From Streptosporangium album (GTDB lineage Bacteria; Actinomycetota; Actinomycetes; Streptosporangiales; Streptosporangiaceae), in the NCBI RefSeq assembly GCF_014203795.1, contig NZ_JACHJU010000001.1:2976001-3040000 (forward strand): a stretch of 64,000 nucleotides of DNA, written 5' to 3'. The translations under genes were made by a program, and so were the position numbers. The notes below the pieces were generated by a model. The model worked only from the letters and a program-made list of their open reading frames with translations. It was not told where the DNA came from and made no database searches. Shown here piece after piece: positions 24,197 through 32,600 of this stretch. Numbering within the stretch: position 1 is the stretch's first letter; every line of letters begins with the position of its first letter.

Positions 24197-24246
24197 CACA
24201 CGGAAGAGCCCGCCGGCGGATGTTCACCGGCGGGCTCTTCCGTGTG
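24197..24246. terminator. Strong bidirectional terminator
   Basis: A perfect 20-bp stem: 24197-24216 (CACACGGAAGAGCCCGCCGG) with 24227-24246, 10-nt loop. It sits exactly between the stop codons of two convergent genes. Confidence 0.9.
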
Positions 24247-24249
24247 TCG

Positions 24250-24963
24250 CTACCGGCGTGCCCTGCCGTTGAGTGCGGCGACCGCGGTGACCGAGATGAC
24301 GCCGGTGAAGACCACCAGGATGACCAGTCTGCGATCGGTGCCCTGGCGCCGGTCGGCGAAGCGGTTCAGCACCATCTGCCGCTCCAGGAGGCGGGGTGAG
24401 ACGGACGGCCTGATCGGCCGGGGGGTGGGGGGTGGGGTCGGAGTCGGTGGGGGGAGGAGCGGTGGGAGGGCGGCCCGGCGCGGCGGCGAGGGCGGCTCCG
24501 CGGGTGGGGTGACGGACGGCCGGGGCGTGGGAGGGGCCGGGAGCACGGGCGGCGGCGGAGGCGGGGAGGGCGGGGACGGCGGAGGAGGCGTGGGCGGCGG
24601 GGGCGCGCTCGGAGGCGTGGGCGGCGGGGGCGCGCTCGGCGGCGGAGGCTCGGGTGCGGGTTGTTCCGGGATGGGATTCGCCGGCTCCGCCGGTGCGGGC
24701 TCCTCCGGATGCCCGGGCTCGGGACGCTCCGGTTCCGCCGGTCTCGACCCGTTGCCGAGGGTCACCCGCAGCAGGAAGGGGGGCCCGCATGCCGGAACGG
24801 AGATGCGGAGCAGCCATTCGCCGCGCTCCGTCTCCTGGCACGGGGCCGGGGGATCGTCTCGGTCATGGGCGAACGCCGCGGTTCCGGCGGATCCGGCCAG
24901 CGCGGGTGCGGCCACACAGGTCGTCAGGACCGCCGCGCCCAGCAGACCCCGCCATCGTCTCAT
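24250..24963 (-). CDS. Proline-rich exported membrane-anchored protein
   Basis: 237 residues (ATG 24963; an alternative GTG is two codons upstream). Signal peptide MRRWRGLLGAAVLTTCVAAPALA, then a small domain with two Cys (PCQETERGEWLLRISVPACG), then about 100 residues of nearly pure Pro/Ala/Ser/Glu containing a perfect 27-bp tandem duplication, and a C-terminal TM LVILVVFTGVISVTAVAAL with basic tail. The architecture suggests a cell-wall-spanning stalk. No known family recognised. Confidence 0.65.
   Translation of the reverse strand: MRRWRGLLGAAVLTTCVAAPALAGSAGTAAFAHDRDDPPAPCQETERGEWLLRISVPACGPPFLLRVTLGNGSRPAEPERPEPGHPEEPAPAEPANPIPEQPAPEPPPPSAPPPPTPPSAPPPPTPPPPSPPSPPPPPPVLPAPPTPRPSVTPPAEPPSPPRRAALPPLLPPPTPTPPPTPRPIRPSVSPRLLERQMVLNRFADRRQGTDRRLVILVVFTGVISVTAVAALNGRARR
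24584..24637. repeat. 27-bp perfect tandem duplication
   Basis: Units 24584-24610 and 24611-24637 are identical; they encode a 9-residue Pro/Ser/Ala/Thr repeat in the proline-rich protein. Likely replication slippage, so length may vary among strains. Confidence 0.8.
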
Positions 24964-25151
24964 CGTCACCCAAAGGTTCTAACATCTTACGCAAAGTTAT
25001 GGAGGGATAAGCGGATGTACGGTAAAGATCGTTCCCTCTCTACGTACCGTCCGGTTGGTATGGTCGATCTCTTGACGACTCCTCATGGGAGTTGGGCAAG
25101 CTACATCAGAATGTCGTTCTAGAGATGTTCCAGGAGCATGGAGGCGACACG

Positions 25152-26120
25152 ATGGCTACGGGCGCACGCTGGGGGATGACGATCCCCTTCTCTGACCGCA
25201 CGCTCGCCGAGTCCAGGGAGCTGGTCGCCGAGCTGCCCGGACTCGGCTATACCGACGTCTGGTCCGCCGAGGTCAACGGCGTCGACGGCTTCGTGCCGCT
25301 GGCGCTGGCCGCCGAATGGGCCCCCGGCGTACGGCTCGGCACCGCGATCGTCCCGGTCTACACCCGGGGGCCGGGCCTGCTGGCCATGTCGGCCGCCACG
25401 CTCGCCGACCTCGCCCCGGAACGGTCCGTCCTCGGCATCGGGGCCTCCTCTCCGGTCATCGTCGAGCGGTGGAACGCCGGCGAGTTCGTCAAGCCGTTCG
25501 CCAGGACCCGAGACACCCTGCGCTTCCTCAAGAAGGCTCTCGCGGGGGAGAAGGTCACCGAGAAGTACGAGACGTTCGAGGTCAAGGGCTTCAGGCTGGA
25601 GCGCGCCCCCAAGGTCCCGCCGAAGATCGTGCTCGCCGCCCTGCGGCCCCGCATGCTCCGTCTGGCCGCCGCCGAGGCCGACGGCGCGATCACCAACTGG
25701 CTCTCGCCGCAGGACGTGCGGAAGGTCAGGGCCGAGATCGGGCCGGAGACCGAGTTGATCGCCCGGCTGTTCGTATGCGTCAGCGAGGATGCCGGCAAGG
25801 TGCGTGAGCTCGGCCGGCGGATGCTCGCCGGCTACCTGACCGTCCCGGCCTATGCGGCCTTCCACGACTGGCTGGGGCGCGGTGAGGTGCTGCGGCCCAT
25901 GCGCGAGGCGTGGGCCGCCGGCGACCGGCAGGCGGCGCTACGGGCCATCCCGGACGAGGTCGTGGACGCGCTCGTCGTGCACGGTGACGCGGCGACGTGC
26001 CGGGCCAGGGTTCAGCAGTACGTGGACAGCGGGCTGGACACCCCGGTGCTCGCCCCGATCCCCGGCGGGGAGATCCCGATCGCGCAGGCCGTACGGGATC
26101 TGGCGCCCGGACGGAGGTGA
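25152..26120 (+). CDS. LLM-class F420-dependent oxidoreductase
   Basis: 322 residues; ATG 25152 with GGAGG eight bases before it is preferred over upstream in-frame ATGs. Luciferase-like TIM barrel: TIPFSDRTLAESRELVAELP, GYTDVWSAEVNG, LGTAIVPVYTRGP, LGIGASSPVIVERWNG-type (here NAGEF), and the C-terminal APIPGGE. Members use reduced F420 (or FMN) on varied substrates. The substrate is not deducible. Monocistronic appearance; a TTGACG lies about 80 bp upstream. Confidence 0.85.
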   Translation: MATGARWGMTIPFSDRTLAESRELVAELPGLGYTDVWSAEVNGVDGFVPLALAAEWAPGVRLGTAIVPVYTRGPGLLAMSAATLADLAPERSVLGIGASSPVIVERWNAGEFVKPFARTRDTLRFLKKALAGEKVTEKYETFEVKGFRLERAPKVPPKIVLAALRPRMLRLAAAEADGAITNWLSPQDVRKVRAEIGPETELIARLFVCVSEDAGKVRELGRRMLAGYLTVPAYAAFHDWLGRGEVLRPMREAWAAGDRQAALRAIPDEVVDALVVHGDAATCRARVQQYVDSGLDTPVLAPIPGGEIPIAQAVRDLAPGRR

Positions 26121-26229
26121 CAGTGATGTGGCCCACTGCGGGGAACGCCGTCCGGAGATCACGCGTTATATCGTGAGGCGGCCGGGTAGGAGGCCGCCAG
26201 ACGAACGTGCTTCCAAGGAGGTTCCCCCC

Positions 26230-26568
26230 ATGGCTAAGGCGGCGCGTGCGGCACAGGCCTGGCGGACGTACAAGACCGTGACGGAGCCGGGGTCCCCCGG
26301 CCTCGGCACCCGGCTGAGAGCCATCCCGAAGATGGTCGGCGCGGTGATGCGCGGGCAGTATCCCGGCATGGGCAAGAGCAAGCTGGCCATGATGGGCCTG
26401 GGCGTGCTCTACATCCTCTCGCCGATCGACATCGTCCCGGACTTCCTGGTGCTCATCGGGGTGGCCGACGACTTCGGCGTCTTCCTGTGGCTGATGGGCT
26501 CGCTGCTCGGCGAGAGCGGCCGTTACGTCGACTGGGAGCGCAAGCAGGTCAGAGCTTTTCCATCCTGA
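26230..26568 (+). CDS. YkvA/DUF1232 small membrane protein
   Basis: 112 residues after a strong AAGGAGG. The conserved hydrophobic core KLAMMGLGVLYILSPIDIVPDF followed by LIGVADDFGVFLWLMG is the DUF1232 signature (Y-x-SPIDxxPD). Probably membrane-associated; function unknown. The last 20 bp overlap the convergent amidohydrolase gene. Confidence 0.85.
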   Translation: MAKAARAAQAWRTYKTVTEPGSPGLGTRLRAIPKMVGAVMRGQYPGMGKSKLAMMGLGVLYILSPIDIVPDFLVLIGVADDFGVFLWLMGSLLGESGRYVDWERKQVRAFPS

Positions 26569-27745
26569 GCCAGGCGCGGGAGGGGAGCGGGTGGCCGAAC
26601 AGGCGGGCGGCGTTGCCGTAGGCCACCCGGGCGATGTCGGCGGCCGGCAGGCTGCCCAGGTTCGTCGTCACCGCCTGCTGCGTGTCGGGCCAGGTGGAGT
26701 CGGAGTGCGGGTAGCCACTCTCCAGCAGGACGTGCTCCAGCCCCACGGCCAGGCGCACCCCTGACAGAGCGTGGTCGTTGAGCGTGCCGAAGAAGAAGTT
26801 GCGGCGCAGGACCTCGCTGGGCTTCAACCCGCCGTCCCAGGCCGCCTCGCCCGCGACCGGGTGGTCGAGGGCGTAGTCGGCCCGTTCGGCCAGCATCGGC
26901 AGCCAGCCCACGCCGCCCTCCAGGATCAGGATCCGCAGCGCGGGAAAGCGCAGCGGCACGCCCGACCAGAGCCAGTCGGCGCAGGCGAACATGGCGCTCG
27001 TCGGCATCAGCGTCGTGATCGCCTCGATGGGGGTGTCCGGAGAGGGCACCGGAGCCCAGGAGCCCGCTCCGGTGTGCAGGCAGACAACGGTGCCCGTCTC
27101 CTCGCAGGCCTGGAAGAACGGGTCCCAGTGGTCGCTGTGGATGGACGGCAGGCGCAACCGGGTGGGGAACTCGGGGAACAGGACGGCCTTGAAACCGCGG
27201 GCCGCGTTGTCCCGGATCTCCTTGGCCGCCGTCTCGGGATCGGTCAGCCAGGGAAGCTGCAGGGCGATGATCCGCTCCGGGTAGGTGCCCGCCCAGACGT
27301 CGACGTGCCAGTCGTTCCACGCCCGCAGGACCGACAGGCCCAGTTCCTGGTCGCGGGTCTTGGCGAAGACCATCCCGGCCTGCCCGGCCAGCATGCCGGG
27401 GAAGCACAGCGCCGCCCAGACGCCGGCGCGGTCCATGTCCTCGATCCGGGCCTCGATGTCGTGGCAGCCGGGCCGCATCTGCTCGAACCGCACCGGGTCG
27501 AGCGTCCACTGCTCGCGTGGCAGACCGGCGCCCACGTCGAGCCCGGCGCACGGGTAGCTGGCCCCGCCGTACCGCCAGACCTGGTGACCCGCGTCGGTCT
27601 CCACCACCTTGGGTGCGAGGTCCGCGTATTTTTCGGGGAGTCGTCCCTCGAACATGTCGGGCGGCTCGATCAAATGATCATCGGCTGAAATGATCACATA
27701 GTCCCGCCGCCTTGGCTCGGGGTCGGGCAGCAGCGGCGTAGTCAC
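26549..27745 (-). CDS. Amidohydrolase family 2 (PF04909-type) protein
   Basis: 398 residues from GTG 27745 (VTTPLLPDPEPRRR); ATG 27775 would add ten residues, and neither has an RBS, so a leaderless transcript is possible. Metal motif ISADDHLIEPPDMF near the N-terminus, VCLHTGAG in the middle (His ligand), LILEGGVGWLP and VLLESGYPHSDSTWP near the end (conserved Asp). This is the TIM-barrel decarboxylase/hydrolase family seen in aromatic catabolism. Substrate unknown. It overlaps YkvA tail-to-tail. Confidence 0.82.
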   Translation of the reverse strand: MTTPLLPDPEPRRRDYVIISADDHLIEPPDMFEGRLPEKYADLAPKVVETDAGHQVWRYGGASYPCAGLDVGAGLPREQWTLDPVRFEQMRPGCHDIEARIEDMDRAGVWAALCFPGMLAGQAGMVFAKTRDQELGLSVLRAWNDWHVDVWAGTYPERIIALQLPWLTDPETAAKEIRDNAARGFKAVLFPEFPTRLRLPSIHSDHWDPFFQACEETGTVVCLHTGAGSWAPVPSPDTPIEAITTLMPTSAMFACADWLWSGVPLRFPALRILILEGGVGWLPMLAERADYALDHPVAGEAAWDGGLKPSEVLRRNFFFGTLNDHALSGVRLAVGLEHVLLESGYPHSDSTWPDTQQAVTTNLGSLPAADIARVAYGNAARLFGHPLPSRAWLRMEKL

Positions 27746-28025
27746 GCGGTAAACCGTACGTTGCTGGCATAACACTCATCAAGCCGGAGGGTCACGGTTT
27801 GGGCCGTGACGTCCGATACCGCATGCCGCGGTGTCGACCTTGCGGTTTTACTCGTCAAGCCGCGGGGCCTCCGCTTGGTATCTCTGTCGTCCGTCATCTA
27901 CCCAGAGATCGTCCAAATATCGGGATTTTTCAGAAGATGATGCCGATGAACGCCGGCGACCTCCCCACCGCGCCTCGCGCAGTCCCTAACCTGTCCAGCG
28001 GCGGATGCCTGACGACGGGGGGAAC

Positions 28026-28733
28026 ATGCGGAGGACGGTCCCGGTGCGGGGGGACATCCCGTACGGCGTGCGTATGGTGCTGCTGGCCGTCCTGGCGCTG
28101 TCCAGCGTCGTCGTCCTGGTGAACCAGGATCCACCCCACCGCGACGCGGAGGAGCTCATCTCCGACCTGCGCGCGGGAAACGTGACCAAGGTCGTCTACG
28201 ACCGCGACTGGCCCGCCTACGGCACCCTGACCTGGTCCGGCGGTCCGCTCTCCTGGAGCCAGGCCCGCTTCGACGAGCCCGGCGACGTCTGGGACCACCG
28301 GACCGCCGAGCTGGTCCCCGCGGCCCTGGAGCGCCGTCAGGGCGCCTTCCTGGCCCGGGTCCGGGCCGTCGCGGCGCCTTCGGTGGAGATCGTGCTCTCG
28401 GAGGGTTCCGGCTGGTCCGGTCCCGGAGGGCTCGTGGGCTCACCCGCCTACGCGCGCTGGTGGGGGCCGTTCGCACCGGTCGCGACGGCGGCCGAGGTCC
28501 TGGCGTGGCTGCTGATGCTCACCCGCCGGGATCACCGCTACGCCGGCCGCTGGGCGTGGTTCTGGATGTTCCTGGCCGGGGGGTCGCTGGCCTACGTCCT
28601 GCTGGAGCCCCGCCCGCTGTGGCGGGGGCCGTACGGGACGCCGGCCGAGCGGACCAGGCTGGACGGGACACGGGGGTTCGTGCTCGCGCTGACCGTGATG
28701 TTCGGCATGGGCATGGTGAACGCCCTCTCATGA
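28026..28733 (+). CDS. Membrane protein A of a tandem paralogous pair
   Basis: 235 residues from ATG 28026 after GGGGGG. TM near the N-terminus (MVLLAVLALSSVVVLV), an extracytoplasmic domain with VVYDRDWPAYGTLTWSGGPLSW, a TM at VATAAEVLAWLLML, then RRDHRYAGRWAWFWMFLAGG, LEPRPLWRGPYG, and a last TM. It shares RWAWFW and LLEPRPLW landmarks with the next gene, so the two arose by duplication. Family not recognised. Confidence 0.7.
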   Translation: MRRTVPVRGDIPYGVRMVLLAVLALSSVVVLVNQDPPHRDAEELISDLRAGNVTKVVYDRDWPAYGTLTWSGGPLSWSQARFDEPGDVWDHRTAELVPAALERRQGAFLARVRAVAAPSVEIVLSEGSGWSGPGGLVGSPAYARWWGPFAPVATAAEVLAWLLMLTRRDHRYAGRWAWFWMFLAGGSLAYVLLEPRPLWRGPYGTPAERTRLDGTRGFVLALTVMFGMGMVNALS

Positions 28734-28760
28734 AGGAAGGTAAAGAGGTAGTAAAGAAGG

Positions 28761-29462
28761 GTGGTCTCCAACCCGGTTGAGGTGCGTGACGGCTGGCGGA
28801 TCCTCGGCCTTGTCGTCCGTGTCGTGCTGCTGCTGGCCCTGCTCTGGGGTGCCCTGGTCGCCGTGCTCAGCTCCAGCCCCTCCCCGCGGACGCCGGGCGA
28901 GTTCCGTGCCGCCGTGGCCGCCGGCCGGATCTCCAGCATCGGCTACCGGACGGTGGGCGAGGAGCTCTATCGACTGCGATGGGCAGAGGGCCCGCTGATC
29001 TGGCATGAGACCAGCACGGTGCCGATCGGTGACGGTCCGCAGATCTACTCCATGGCGGAGTTCCAGAAGGACGTCGCCGGGATCCCGGAGAGGGTGAGCC
29101 GGCTGGACGGCACGGACGACAGCAGGGGGATCCTTCCCGGCTGGCCGTTCAGGGCGCCCACGCTCGGCGGCATCCAGTGGATCGGCGCGGCCTGGTTTCT
29201 CAGCTTTCTCATCATGCTCGGCTCGGTGCCCAGGCTGGGCAACCGGTGGGCGTGGTTCTGGCTGTTCACCGTCGGGCAGATCGGCGCGATCGTGTTCCTG
29301 CTGCTCGAACCCCGCCCACTCTGGTACGGGGCCGGGAGGCGGCCCGCGCCCCGGGGAAGGTTGACCGGCGGCCAGGGCTGCCTGGCCTCGATCGGTCTGG
29401 GGTTTCTCTCCGCGGCGGCCGCGGCGGGCGTCGGCTGGCTCGCGGGACTGGTCCTGGGCTGA
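28761..29462 (+). CDS. Membrane protein B of a tandem paralogous pair
   Basis: 233 residues from GTG 28761, 27 bp after gene A. Same layout: TM (ILGLVVRVVLLLALLWGALV), external domain (FRAAVAAGRISSIGYRTVGE), TM (FLSFLIMLGSVPRLG), RWAWFWLFTVGQ, LLEPRPLWYGAG, and a Gly/Ala-rich final TM. Probably co-transcribed and perhaps a heteromer with A. No function recognised. Confidence 0.7.
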   Translation: MVSNPVEVRDGWRILGLVVRVVLLLALLWGALVAVLSSSPSPRTPGEFRAAVAAGRISSIGYRTVGEELYRLRWAEGPLIWHETSTVPIGDGPQIYSMAEFQKDVAGIPERVSRLDGTDDSRGILPGWPFRAPTLGGIQWIGAAWFLSFLIMLGSVPRLGNRWAWFWLFTVGQIGAIVFLLLEPRPLWYGAGRRPAPRGRLTGGQGCLASIGLGFLSAAAAAGVGWLAGLVLG

Positions 29463-29536
29463 CCCGTCCTCCGCCGTAACGCGTTTGCGCGTCGCGATCC
29501 AGCTCAGATAGTGTCACCGTCTCCAGAAGTGGACGC

Positions 29537-29617
29537 ATGAAGAGGGAGGTGAGACCCATTACCGCTGTAGCAGGCCGGGTGCTCTCCTCTCACGGCCGTA
29601 CGGTCCACCCGGCATAG
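29537..29617 (+). CDS. Possible 26-residue leader ORF
   Basis: ATG 29537 to TAG 29617, beginning MKREVRPITAVAGRVLSSHG; upstream AGAAGTGGA is a weak RBS. It lies 40 bp before the methyltransferase gene. The surrounding sequence can also fold (GGTGCTCTC near 29578 against GAGAGCGCC near 29625). Could be a regulatory leader peptide or chance. Confidence 0.25.
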   Translation: MKREVRPITAVAGRVLSSHGRTVHPA

Positions 29618-29657
29618 GTGACCGAGAGAGCGCCCTTCGGCATTCCGAAAGGCTCTC

Positions 29658-30497
29658 ATGTCGCTTTCCCCGTCGCCTCTCCCCGAATCCGTCATCGCCA
29701 CCAGGCTCCGGACCGCCGGCTGTGTCTTCGCCGAGGACGAGGCGCGGTTGCTCGTCTCCACGGCACGGACGCCCGACGACCTCGCCGCCATGGTGGAACA
29801 GCGGGTCGCCGGCCTGCCCCTTGAACACGTCCTGGGCTGGGCGGAGTTCTGCGGCCTGCGGATAGCCGTGGCCCCCGGAGTCTTCGTCCCCCGCCCCCGC
29901 ACCGAGTTCCTCATCCGGCAGGCCGTCGCCCTCGCCCGACAGGCCGCCGGTCAGGTGCCCGCCGGGCCACGACCTGTCGTCGTCGATCTGTGCTGCGGCT
30001 CGGGTGCGATGGGCGCCGCGCTGGCCGCGGCCCTGGGGGAGGTCGAGTTGCACGCCGCCGACATCGACCCCGCAGCGGTGGACTGCGCCCGCCGCAACCT
30101 CGCCGCCGCCGGTGGCCGGGTGTACGGGGGGGACCTCTACCAGCCGCTGCCCGCGACGCTGCGGGGCCGTGTCGACATCCTGATCACCAGCCCGCCCTAC
30201 GTCCCCACCGAGGCGATAGGGCTGCTGCCCCCGGAGGCCCGCGTGCACGAGCCGCAGGTGGCGCTCGACGGCGGTGCGGACGGGCTTGACGTCGTGCGGC
30301 GGGTGATCGCCGAGGTGCCACCGTGGCTGGCGCCGGGCGGCCACCTGCTGGTCGAGACGGGCGAGCGCCAGGCGGCGCAGACCGTCGAAGCCGTCGCCCG
30401 TGCCGGGCTGGTCGCGCGGATGGTCAATTCCGAGGAGCTGGACGCCACGGTCGTCATCGGAACCAGGCCCGCCCTCCGGAGGGGGGACGGGGCCTGA
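29658..30497 (+). CDS. PrmC/HemK-related protein-glutamine methyltransferase
   Basis: 279 residues. N-terminal helical domain (AEDEARLLVSTARTPDDLAAM), VAPGVFVPRPRTEFLI, SAM motif VVVDLCCGSGAMGAALA, and catalytic SPPYVPTEAI, where the usual NPPY has Ser for Asn. From memory it fits the 'unclassified PrmC-related' subfamily rather than the release-factor methylase itself. The N-to-S change could alter amide recognition, so the substrate may not be a glutamine. Confidence 0.8.
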   Translation: MSLSPSPLPESVIATRLRTAGCVFAEDEARLLVSTARTPDDLAAMVEQRVAGLPLEHVLGWAEFCGLRIAVAPGVFVPRPRTEFLIRQAVALARQAAGQVPAGPRPVVVDLCCGSGAMGAALAAALGEVELHAADIDPAAVDCARRNLAAAGGRVYGGDLYQPLPATLRGRVDILITSPPYVPTEAIGLLPPEARVHEPQVALDGGADGLDVVRRVIAEVPPWLAPGGHLLVETGERQAAQTVEAVARAGLVARMVNSEELDATVVIGTRPALRRGDGA

Positions 30498-30517
30498 GCC
30501 GTCCGGTTCCCGCCGGA

Positions 30518-31306
30518 TCAGACGTCGGCCGGCTGGGCTTCCTTCCTCCGGCCCTCCTCGGTTCTGAGGTCGGCGACTTCCCTGCGGATCAGCAGGGCCC
30601 AGCCGCCGACAGCGATCCCGATGAACAACCACCACTGCACGCCGTACGCCAGGTTGAGCCCGCCGCCCTCGCCGACGTCCGGTTCGGGGATCGGCGCGGG
30701 TGCGGCGGCGGCCTTGGGCGCCTGAGCGGTCAGCTCCACGTAGCCGCCGAGAAGTCTGTACGGCAGGCCCCGCCCGATCGCCTCGGTGTTGATCAGCAGG
30801 ACCTGGCCCGGGGGGAGGCCGGGGCGGTTCTGGATGCCCGAGGACTCCTCGGTCTCGCTGGGACGTATCCGGCCGGTGACGGTCACCTCACCCGTGCTCG
30901 GCGCGGGGACCTCGGGAAGGGTGTCGGCCGTGGCTCCGGCCTTGACCCAGCCCCGGTTCACCAACACCCCCTGGCCGTCGCCGGTGTTCAGCGGGGTGAG
31001 CACGTAGAAGCCGAGCACGCCGTCCTGGGGGCGGCGGCGGACCAGGAGCTGGTGGGCCGGGTCGAACGTCCCCGTCGCTGTCACGGAGCGGTATTTGTCC
31101 TGTGCGCGGACGCTGCCGCCGGGTGTGGTGAGCCTCCCCACGGGCACCGCCGCGGCTGCCAGGTTGGCGGTCGTCTGATGGCTGCTGGCGGACCGCTCGT
31201 CATAACGCCCGAACTGCCATCGGCCAAGGAACACGAAGGCGGGGATGACCAGCAGCACCACCACGTGGAGCGCCATCCATCGGGGAGTCAGAAGAAACCG
31301 GTACAC
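30518..31306 (-). CDS. SURF1-family cytochrome oxidase assembly protein
   Basis: 262 residues. GTG 31306 gives VYRFLLTPRWMALHVVVLL, the usual actinobacterial SURF1 start; a longer frame reaches 31333. First TM ALHVVVLLVIPAFVFLG then RWQFGRYDER (the conserved WQ-R element), an extracytoplasmic domain with GVLVNRGWV and GRIRPSE, and a second TM WWLFIGIAVGGWALLI. Aids heme-A insertion into cytochrome oxidase. It stands alone here. Confidence 0.9.
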   Translation of the reverse strand: MYRFLLTPRWMALHVVVLLVIPAFVFLGRWQFGRYDERSASSHQTTANLAAAAVPVGRLTTPGGSVRAQDKYRSVTATGTFDPAHQLLVRRRPQDGVLGFYVLTPLNTGDGQGVLVNRGWVKAGATADTLPEVPAPSTGEVTVTGRIRPSETEESSGIQNRPGLPPGQVLLINTEAIGRGLPYRLLGGYVELTAQAPKAAAAPAPIPEPDVGEGGGLNLAYGVQWWLFIGIAVGGWALLIRREVADLRTEEGRRKEAQPADV

Positions 31307-31381
31307 GCCCCCAAGGGTAGGCACCGTGAACACCGCCCTCTCCCCCGACCATGCCTTTCGCCGGAGCCGGGGGCTCCGCGC

Positions 31382-31912
31382 TCAGCCCCCGGCACCATCC
31401 GCACGCACCGCGACGCCGGGGCGGACGCCCGGCCCGGGGCGCGGGGTGACCTCGCGGGGACCGGCGACCTCGTGGCCTTCGGCGCAACGGAAGTGCTGTT
31501 CGACGGGGGCTCCGCAGCCGCGGTGGGTGAGGAGCACCGGGGGGCCCTCCTGGTCGGCGAGATACCGGTCACCCCAGTGCATCAGCGCGATCAGGGCCGG
31601 ATAGAGGTCCAGCCCCATCGGCGTCAGCCGGTATTCGTCCCGTTGTCGCTGGCCGGGCTCGCGGTAGGGGACCTTGCGGAGCAGCCCCTCCTCCACCAGC
31701 CGGGTCAGCCGGGCGCTGAGCACCTGCCTCGGGGCCCCCGTGGTGGCCTGCATGTCGGCGAAGCGCCGCACCCCCATGAACGCCTCCCTGAGCACGAGGA
31801 ACGTCCACTTCTCGCCGACGATGGCCAGGGCGCGCTCGATGGAGCAGTTTTCCACCCGGGAGGGCACGGTGCCGAGGGCCGCCTCACTCATGTCCGCATC
31901 GTAAGTCGTCAC
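31382..31912 (-). CDS. HxlR-family transcriptional regulator
   Basis: 176 residues from GTG 31912 with GGAGGTG six bases before. Signature ENCSIERALAIVGEKWTFLV with the conserved Cys, then LREAFMGVRRFADMQ and wing YRLTPMGLDLYPAL. The tail after residue 135 has two Cys and HxC-type spacing (THRGCGAPVEQHFRCAEGHE) that could bind metal. It is divergent from the GNAT gene with a 66-bp gap, so it may control itself and that gene. Confidence 0.85.
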   Translation of the reverse strand: MTTYDADMSEAALGTVPSRVENCSIERALAIVGEKWTFLVLREAFMGVRRFADMQATTGAPRQVLSARLTRLVEEGLLRKVPYREPGQRQRDEYRLTPMGLDLYPALIALMHWGDRYLADQEGPPVLLTHRGCGAPVEQHFRCAEGHEVAGPREVTPRPGPGVRPGVAVRADGAGG

Positions 31913-31942
31913 GGCGTCACCTCCAACGGCCTCTAAGTCTAG

Positions 31943-31948
31943 TTGACA
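31943..31948 (+). promoter_or_regulatory. -35 box in the HxlR-GNAT intergenic region
   Basis: TTGACA within AGTTGACATACTCAGCTA, a less GC-rich stretch typical of an HxlR operator-promoter overlap. No clear -10 found. Confidence 0.35.
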
Positions 31949-31978
31949 TACTCAGCTATCCGGCGAGAGTCTAGGTCC

Positions 31979-32497
31979 ATGTTGCGAACTCAGCTGGCGC
32001 GGGTGCTCCGCGATCCGGAGCGGAAGCCGCCCGGCGACGGCGTCGAGATCCGGCCCGCGAGGATGAACGACGAGGAGCGGCTCCGCCGTTTTCTCGCGGG
32101 ACTGTCGCTGCGGACCCAGACGCTACGGTTCTTCACCGGGGTGAGCCGTCCGAGCGCGAGCATGGTCAGGGCGATGATCGCGGTGGACGGACGGCGGGAC
32201 GTGCTGCTGGCCGTCCACGAGGACGTCGTCGTCGGTCATGCGATGAGCTTCGCGGGGAGCGGGTCCGACGTCGAGATCGCCCTGGTGGTGGCCGACGAGT
32301 GGCAGGGACGCGGGATCGGCTCCCGGCTCGCCCGCAGGCTGCTCCGGCGGGCCGGGGCCTCCGGGGCGCGGACGCTGGGGATGGACGTGCTCTGCGAGAA
32401 CCGCACGGTGCTGTCGATGGTCCGCCGGGCATGGCCGGAGGCGACCATGAAGGCGACCTCCGGCACCGTCGAGGTGACCGTGGCGATGGACCCGTGA
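31979..32497 (+). CDS. GNAT-family N-acetyltransferase
   Basis: 172 residues from ATG 31979. Acetyl-CoA loop ADEWQGRGIGSRLARRLL (Q-x-x-G-x-G/A) with strand EIALVVADE before it and TLGMDVLCENRTVLSMVRR after it. Of the type found alone or fused to acyl-CoA synthetase as lysine acetyltransferases; here stand-alone. Substrate unknown. Confidence 0.85.
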   Translation: MLRTQLARVLRDPERKPPGDGVEIRPARMNDEERLRRFLAGLSLRTQTLRFFTGVSRPSASMVRAMIAVDGRRDVLLAVHEDVVVGHAMSFAGSGSDVEIALVVADEWQGRGIGSRLARRLLRRAGASGARTLGMDVLCENRTVLSMVRRAWPEATMKATSGTVEVTVAMDP

Positions 32498-32600
32498 CCT
32501 GACCCGCGGCCGGGTGGGAGCGGGAGTGCTATGGTCAACCTGCCGTGGAGTGCCGCCACGCTATTTGCGGAACAAGGTTCTGTTGCTTCACCATTGGCCT

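Noticed and set aside
30323-31936. 537-codon plus-strand frame
   Set aside because: Antisense of SURF1 and HxlR genes and overlaps the methyltransferase end; codon pattern is that of a shadow.
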